From Chrysaora quinquecirrha (Eukaryota > Cnidaria > Scyphozoa > Semaeostomeae > Pelagiidae): a stretch of 64,000 bases of DNA. The notes beneath the pieces were generated by a model that searched no databases, was not told where the DNA came from, and saw nothing but the letters and a program-made list of their open reading frames with translations. This document shows positions 56,431 through 64,000 of this stretch, one piece after another. Position 1 is the first letter of the stretch. Each line of letters opens with the position of its first letter. The position numbers were made by a program, and so were the translations under genes. Location: NCBI GenBank assembly GCA_014526335.1, contig JACTAT010000282.1, positions 248,001 through 312,000 on the forward strand, given 5' to 3'.

Positions 56431-58317
56431 AAATTCAGTTTTCAGAACTTATAGGAAGATTACAGCTATGGAAACATTTTTCAGGTAAACAACAAAGAGT
56501 CTTTTGTCACAAACAGTAATTTTGGAGGTAAGCAAATAAACAAGGGCAAGATAAAAAAATCCAATCACATTTTGTAAAACTAGTTTTAAATGCAGACAAA
56601 ATTTTGGATTCCAGTTATTTTATAAGGAAGCAGAGTGACATTTTCAGAAGCACACTCTTCTGACATGTGAAAAATTCACTCACCTGTTAAATGTTCCCAA
56701 AACTAATTTGTGAAAACTGACACATTTCAAGAAAAATTACATTTGAAAGCAAAACTAAAACAACTGTGCTTCAAATTAGAGCAAAACTTCCTATCTTTGA
56801 GAAATAACCCTACACATCTGGTCCAAATTTCATATCAGTTGTCCTCCTCTTGTCCTAAAAATTTTTCCCTTTGTCTTTGAAAACATGAGGCTCAGTATTT
56901 ATGTTTGTTTTCTATCATAACATGAAAATAATCCTAACATTAATATAATGACTCAACATTGACTTTGGAAATGAAAATACTTTGGATTAGGCCCTTGGTC
57001 ACTATTGGCCACCATTTTTAAGCTACTACAATTTAATTTACAAACTCTTTAACTTTCTCCAAAATAAATTTGGTAGGAGCCATAATGTAGCGACATACTC
57101 TTTGGATGTGGGTGCCTATTCGAGGAAATACAGTAATAATAAGACCGTTTCGAGGAGCAGCCTTCACAGACTACGAAGATTTTGCAAAATTTCAAGGTAG
57201 AGTTTTTCATACTTGATTCGAAAGCAGCTGAAATTTAGTCTAGGTGCAAAACTTTACTATCTTAGTGTTTCTTTCATTGGTTTTATGAGCGTTCAAAGTT
57301 TGAGATTTCATAACTTATAGGGCTCAAACAAGTCAGGATGAGATCAGGCAGAAAGTTTCAACCCAAGTTATTTTTCCAGTCAAATCCTTTATAGAATAGG
57401 GAACTTTAACGGCTCATAAAATGAATATTCACAAGCACTAGGACAATGACACTTTGCACCTAGACAGTTTTGATGCTTTATATGATCCAGTGTGCATTCC
57501 ATGTAGCCTATGCGGAGATCTCCAGCTTGGAGTGTGAAACTTAACTGGCATACTTGCCTGGATCTTTCAGAAAAACAATAATCTAGACTATTACTTCAAT
57601 TATAAAACAACAGATGTATTGTTTCTTTCTGTATGAAGTCCGATTTGGTCGGCATATTCTCCTGCATGCATGGCAGTAACACGGAATGCACCCTGATAGG
57701 CTATTGACTTTGAGAAATCAAATAAATGTCAATCCTGGATGCCTCTCATCGAAGAGGTCTAGCCAAGGGTACCCTTTCTCGTAAACAATAGTCTAGCCAA
57801 CAGTACCATTTTGAATATGCCAGAAGAATCCATTACCAAAATTTAGCCAAGACAAGAACAGCCTTGTGCTCTTGTTAATGGTGGAAGCTTGCTCCCTCAA
57901 ACCACGCACTGTGAAGTTAGATTCACTATATACTGTAAGTCCCTCCGCTTCGCCTTGATTGCCCATTCAATCATCGCCAAGATAGGTTTTTTATTGCAAA
58001 CAAAAGTTAATATAATGGGATGTTTTTCGAGCAACAACAGCAACCACATATCTATATTGACGATTGAAGACAAGATGTTCTTGGTAGAAAAAAAACAAAA
58101 ATTATTGTAGGGTACATCATTCATGATATTAATATTATTGGGTCTCCGGTGTCCAGAATACATTGTTCTGAAATGCTGCTCATTAGTTGGGCTGAGCATT
58201 ATTGTGTATACTTTCTAACATTTTTGATATAATAATTTTAATCATAGTGCAGAGAATAAAAATTGGGAAAAGTTCTCAAAACCATGGGTAATAAATGCCT
58301 TAACTTTTATTTTTCAG

Positions 58318-59890
58318 GTATCTGTGAACATCGGCGTGCACCAGGACTTGGACTCGAAATGGCTAAGACTATTCAACTCTTTATTTATTGTAATGAACGA
58401 AAATAAGGAGGTAGTCACGTGGCAATTTACAAAAAGAGAGAAGTTTAGTTTTGTATAAGACTTACTGATAAACTTGAAACACAGGCTTCAAAGCTCTTTC
58501 CCGAAACTGGAATTTTTTGTGATAGACAATTGTTGCAAGTGGGAAAAAAAGATCAAAGAGCTTGTTGGACAGGACGTAAAAGTAAAATTAGATTTAATTC
58601 ATGCTCTCCAAAGGCTTACAACAACTTTGGATAAGTCAAGTCCATATCAGAATAGAATGTGCCATAATTTAAAATCGATATTTCGGCAGGAAGGAGACAG
58701 TGGTCCATTGCATACAAAGCCAACCCCGTCCGCAGCTGTTTTACAGAAAAGACTTGAAACTGTTATAGACAGCTGGTGTTCCATTGAAACACTGCTAGAT
58801 GGGAAGTTTGTGATGAATGATAATTTTAGAAAGGCCATAGAGAATCTGTTCCTTCGTATAAAAAAGGGATGCTTGTCTGACATTCCGCCAGGTTTTGCAA
58901 CAGGCATGAACGAAAATTTGCACAAAAATTTAAACAAAGTATTTAAAGGTTTGAAAATGGGACCTGAACTTGCTATTAACCTTCTAACAGTCTTCTTCTA
59001 TATTTTGAACTGCAAGCGAATTTGTAGCGATGGAAGTTGTCTGTTAGAAGCATTTTTCCCTTGTATTTGAATATCATAACTCACCAAAATCTAAAGAAAA
59101 ATTTGGAATTGGTAATTCGAAAGAACAAGCTGCTACAGCCAAGCCTTTTGCTCTAAGAAATCAACTTCTCCATGAATCTGCAAACTCTAGGCAAATTCTT
59201 TTCAGAAAATTATTTCTATTCAACAAGCTAACTGGTATGTCCTGGCTGGAGAAAATTCCACATGAAATGTTTTTTGCAGAAAAGGTTGTAGTGAAACAAT
59301 TACAGATGAGAAATATTTTTGGAAGTGAATCCGCAGTGGAGCAAATTGAAACTTTAAAAATTGGGCTGCAAAAATTTTGGCTTCATTCCAATTTCAAGTC
59401 TTGCTCTTGCACAAGAGGATGAAAACAAAGTACTAACTGTTTCTATTATCACAATCACAAATTTCATTCAACAAAAAGAAGCCTTTCCAGGAGTTACTGC
59501 ACACTTGAAAGCTTTTGTTTTCTCAGGGAATCTGAACAAAGACTGTACGATCTTGAAAGAACTTATAAAAAAAGAAATCGAAACGGAGCACAATCTTTGT
59601 TGCAACATCGAACTTTCTGACAAGGAACACATGCACAGATATTCCATTCTAAAATCAAATGATAATTATATAATGAAACCCGAGTTTGCTGACCTCATAA
59701 TACAAATTATTTCTAATGTCATTTGCCCCCCAATTGTTCTATTCACATTGATTCCCAACAAACCCATTCTGCCAATTATACCAGAAAAGGAAATGTGCAC
59801 AACCTATTGTCTGTTTATGGCCATCAATTTTGCAGCTTTTTTCCCAGCTTTGTTGGTACGGGAAGCTTCGAAATTTTGATGTAAAATTTT
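58318..59890 (+). pseudogene. DDE-transposase-like protein (unit 2)
   Basis: Counterpart of 49712-51290. The same in-frame TAA is present (58456-58458), so that break predates the duplication. This copy keeps N-E-N-L-H-K-N-L, with the His that unit 1 has lost. The C-terminal frame is broken near 59358 by one extra A. Fifteen substitutions separate the 597-nt first frames, ten of them changing the residue, which fits absence of purifying selection. Confidence 0.55.
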
Positions 59891-60951
59891 AAAACAAGAA
59901 TTGTTTTAGTTCCAAGACAAAGCCATCCTGTTCCTGCCCGTGCCACTCTTGAAAACAAAGGATACTTAGCTTGATAGTCTCTAGTAGATTTTTTCTTTGT
60001 GTCCTCAACACATTCTATATTTAATTTAGTAGTATTTGTATGTTTTTGAAAATATGTAGTTAATGTAGTTAACTAGCCTTGCAACTTTTGTGTTGAAATG
60101 AATTTATGTCTATCTATCATTACTTAATAGCATAGCAAAACACAAGATCGCTTCTGCACCAAAACCTGTTCAAAGGCATGTCAGGAGACTTCTTCAAATG
60201 GAATCAGAGTACAAGAAAACGCATTTTCACTGCATGAAATTAAAATTCTTTGTTGCAAAATAGAAAGAACATTGAAAAATGTTGAAAGTTTCTATAGTCG
60301 TTAAAAAACAAGTAATAATGTTAGTTAAATTCATTTGTTAGATTATTAAGTAACTGATATACCACAATGTTTTACCGATAAACCACCATTGGCAAGGCCA
60401 AATTTAGGCCTGTCAACTTAAGCACATAATAAAAAGTAAGTAAGCAATCAAATAGTGATTAACAAAAGGAGGCTTGCTGTGACAACCACCAATGATCTGA
60501 GAGCAAATAGAATGAGAGTTCCTTGACTCGATTTGTCAGTCCCTGAGAAATTACTACAACAGCAAATGAAAAACCCTGAAGATAAATTCAAGCAAGGAAA
60601 ATGGAAGGCTGCAAAGAATAAGAACTTAATTGGCTGTACGAAATCATGTCAGCATTATTGTTGAACATTCTGTCCTCAAACAATCATGCTTTGTCGGTGT
60701 TCCATAGTGCTATAGGAAGTTGAGTTATTTTCAAGTTAAACAGCTAAATCACTTGTTATTTAGATTTGTATTCTAAACATTGAATCAGAAAGGATGCAAA
60801 TCATGTCATAATTATTTTTGAACATTCTTTTCTCTAACAATCATGCCTTGTTGATGCTCCAAGGTGATATAACCAAGTTGAGTTACTTTTCAGTTAAAAA
60901 GCTAAATTACTTGTTATTTAGATTTGTATTCTAAACAGAGAATCAGAAACG

Positions 60952-61182
60952 ATGCAAAAGAAAACAAGTGAATTAAAAATTGTAAGAGAAAAGAAGTTGA
61001 ATGCAACTGACACAGTTGCCGTAAAAAGATTCAGAAAGCAGGTCCCACTGAATTCCACCATGGATATTGCAAGACCACCATCAAGTGATGGCAAGGAAGA
61101 AAAGCTTGAGGAACAGAAAAAAAGATGGCTGCCGTTTGGTTTGGATCAAGAAAACGAAGAGGAAATCTGTATGCCTCCATAA
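60952..61182 (+). CDS. Small charged ORF (unit 2)
   Basis: 76 codons, Lys/Glu-rich, ending W-L-P-F-G-L-D-Q-E-N-E-E-E-I-C-M-P-P before TAA at 61180-61182. It is more coherent than the unit 1 version and might be the ancestral frame. No family recognised; the antisense strand is also open. Confidence 0.3.
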   Translation: MQKKTSELKIVREKKLNATDTVAVKRFRKQVPLNSTMDIARPPSSDGKEEKLEEQKKRWLPFGLDQENEEEICMPP

Positions 61183-62434
61183 GATAGGAAATCAACAATA
61201 ATTTGACAATGTCTTGAAGTTTGGATAATGATTCAAGTGAACATGTATCAGGGTAAGAATGCAGAGCCTGGCTAACTGTTCCAAGATATCGAACTTGGCC
61301 TTGCGATACAATGCGAACTTTGTAACTTGACATGGTAGAGTATGAATTCTAAATAGAATCTATACTGCACTTTGCATGTAAAAAGATTGCTTTTAAAACT
61401 GAATATTGAGGAATTACATGGACACAGGTTTTGAAGGTCATTATTTGTACATTTTTTGTCAATGACAATCTGCTTCTCACCAAAAGTGAAAAACATATAT
61501 AAAAGGAGTAATGATAAAAAAAAAAACAAAGAAGAAGAAGGAAAAAGATTTTCAGATTCTTCTAGTATCTCCCATCCATTACATAACCCTCCTTAAATAG
61601 TATCTATTAGTTCAATGATATTGAACTCTGAACATCTATAATTGGAAATTTATCTTTAACCTTGTACATCTGCTTTGCTTGGCAAGTTAAATCGAATCTC
61701 TGGCCAAAAAAAGAACATCGGGCTCACCTTTTATATTTTGTCTTTCAGATGAAGTTTGCCTAATTGTTTTTCCAATTTTAAAATTTGCTTCTTCCTATTG
61801 TATGTCAAACTAAGTAGGCTAACAGAATGCATTCAATACACAAAAGGTTTATTTGTCTTCACTGGTTGCAACTGTGCTCAAATCTGTATTATTACAGTAT
61901 TGAGACAAAAAGACAGACTACATTCTCTATTGTTATTTCTGTTTTGTTAAGTAGGTTTGTGAAGTCAGCTTTGCTAATGCAGCAGCGCCTTGCTTATAAG
62001 AACAGCTGCTGAGTTTGATGCCTCGATAGAATGACTTGATAAATGAGAGAATAACCACAAAAATCATGTGTGTTTGTTGTTTGAGGCCAGGATGGAGCGA
62101 ATCTGTTTAGATAGCAAGTGTATTTTGGGATATATTGCTATCACAGAAAACTTGTTGTATTTTACTTCTTTCGGTGTGTTTTTTGCTTATCCCCTTGGTA
62201 AGCCAATCACAAAACAGACGTTTGCTTTGAGAAATCATTCATTGCGTCTTCAAGACCCTTCACATTCGAGGACACTTCCTCTCTCACGAATCTCAATGTC
62301 AAAACAATGTAGCCTGCTTTGGCAATGGCAGTTGCATCTTTTAAAGTTTTACAGTTAAAAAGACGCCCAAAGAAGCGCATTGCAAAGTGCTGCTTACTTC
62401 CTTGTGACTCATCCCCTCTAACTACTGCTGCATA

Positions 62435-63310
62435 GATCCATACAACAGGGAAGCATGAGACATGATACAAATAGAAAGAAAATCGCTAGTGGCCAGGCAT
62501 TTAAAACCTCTGTTTTCAAGAAAGAACAACAAATTGGGCTAATCAACTATTCTGCACTATTCTTATAGATCCATACAAACGGGAAGCATGAAACATGATA
62601 AAAATAGAAAGAAAATCGTTGGTAGCTAGCCTTTAAGGACCTCTGTTTACAAGAAATAGCAAAAGATTGCGCTCATGAATTATCTTTTGCTACTCTTATA
62701 CATTCATTCAACAGGGAAGAATGACACATGATACAAATAGAAAGAAAATTGCTACAGCATGACACATGTGACAGAGCAAGGAGAAGGCAATAATGGACCC
62801 TGTCACCATTGAAGAAGAAGTCAGCTTGGTTCTCCATAGTTGTGGCAGCTTCCAAAGTAAGTAGGTGCAACACATTGTACTTTGTAAAACATGACCATCT
62901 GACTATAGTACATAGGTATGTGTATAGCATTGACATTTTCACTGAAGAAGAATATGTCAATAGCGTTAGTTTGTTGACAAGCACCAATAGGTGGGAGCCA
63001 CTTTAAAGGATAAGGCAAAACACTGACCAGGAGACTACAAGTCTTCACCGGTAAAGAGGTTATGTGTAATGGATCTTTGGATAACTGGAATAGTTGAATG
63101 TCTGGAGCAAGTGAATGAATAGGCAATGTGACATGTGTAGAGGAGAAGCGGACCCATGAACATGGAAATAGGACAGGCCATGAGCATGGAACTACATAAT
63201 GAAATGCTACTGCGATGATGAACTTGTGCAATATTCTGCGCTACTCTTATCCATACAACAGGGAAGCATGACACATGATACAAATAGAAAGAAAATCGCT
63301 AGTACCTGGT
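62435..63310. repeat. Short dispersed repeat, four copies (unit 2)
   Basis: Same four copies as at 53815-54695, nearly identical. Confidence 0.8.
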
Positions 63311-63495
63311 CATGGCGTGAGTGTTGTTTCAAATTTATTCTGTTAACAGATAATAACAACTTTTATTTAAGCAGAGTCAAGGTTTGCTCCAGAACATGGA
63401 CCATTGAGTTTTGAATATACATTATAAGTTTATGTTTATATAATTCTCTCATGTGTAGGTGCTTCTTTGTATGTTGAAAGAATGTACAAGAAAAG

Positions 63496-64000
63496 CATTT
63501 TGCAACAGATGTAACAAAGTAAACTTCAAATAATGTTAGAAAGGTGACACTATTACCACGAATACATGTATATACATAGGTATTTATGTATTTATCTATT
63601 GGGAAGGGGGCCAAGATTACTTTTTTCAGTGCTAGAGCGGGGACCAAAATTTTTACATGAATCTGAGAGGGGGACGAAAATTCCATCAAACATTTGAGAA
63701 TGCCTTTCACCCCCTCCCCTGGTATAATTAAACTTTTAAAATCAACCACAAAATAGAAACAAAAAAAGTTACATTCTTGAAAAAGTTCAGGTAACACATA
63801 CTGAAAAAGTCACGCTCTTCTGTCTGCAAATTTTAACTCAGCAACCCCCCTAAAATTTTCTGCTGCTCCGTTCCTGATGTTCCTTGTAGTGAATTTTATT
63901 TAGCATGTGATTAATGTTTTGGTAGTAGGTTAAAGGCCCTCATGGCCTAATATCTTTTTTATAAAAAACAATACGATCTATAACAAAATACATATCAGTT
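63496..64000. other. No gene recognised
   Basis: Unique sequence after the duplication. A minus-strand frame (63797-63363) overlaps the duplication end and shows no domain. Confidence 0.4.

Larger units (their letters stand above)
54880..63495 (+). repeat. 8.6-kb tandem duplication, unit 2
   Basis: Direct copy of 46276-54879 (offset 8603 at the start, 8616 at the end, owing to small indels). By eye the last 1.7 kb of the two units differs almost only in homopolymer lengths, while the 600 bp of the transposase-like first frame differ at about 15 positions. Confidence 0.95.

Overview
The window is eukaryotic nuclear DNA. It is AT-rich, has clear GT-AG spliceosomal exons, and is crowded with relics of several eukaryotic transposon classes; nothing looks prokaryotic. 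The element mix (Maverick/Polinton-type DNA elements, a GIY-YIG Penelope-like element, YADD-type LINEs, a hAT miniature element and two captive transposase-like families I associate with cnidarian repeats) suggests an invertebrate animal, perhaps a cnidarian. That placement is inference from recall, not a search.

Layout. 1-4.6 kb: exons of an unassigned plus-strand gene. 4.9-7.8 kb: a decayed minus-strand transposase-like gene with a coiled coil. 9.8-20.7 kb: a scrambled, broken Polinton-like region (adenain-type protease relic, RING-like protein, a separate cysteine-peptidase-like ORF, N-terminal PolB fragment, chromodomain integrase, small basic proteins, Fic-domain protein), interrupted by a LINE fragment. 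20.7-22.2 kb: a Penelope-like element. 22.5-23.5 kb: a 132-bp satellite. 23.5-28.8 kb: mostly empty. 28.8-30.5 kb: a LINE reverse transcriptase, running into a minisatellite (30.5-31.5 kb). 31.6-35.0 kb: a large inverted repeat with a hAT-type miniature element, complete with target-site duplication, in its loop. 35.3-39.3 kb: a second, better preserved Polinton-like block (RING, Fic, two basic proteins). 39.5-40.5 kb: plus-strand exons. 41.0-45.8 kb: a minus-strand gene containing about 18 tandem micro-exons, most exactly 30 nt long. 46.3-63.5 kb: an 8.6-kb direct tandem duplication carrying LINE and transposase-like relics.

The two most unusual items are these. First, the micro-exon gene: every 116-bp or 140-bp repeat unit carries its own 3' splice site, a 30-nt phase-1 exon and a 5' splice site, and the phases agree with the larger exons on both sides. 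Second, the Polinton-like block pairs a Fic-motif protein with a RING-like protein, has a perfect five-unit heat-shock element upstream of one RING copy, and encodes a basic core-like protein with three adenain-type cleavage consensus sites.

Most transposon genes here are inactivated by stops, frameshifts or lost catalytic residues. Exon models come from splice motifs and reading phase only, with no transcript evidence.
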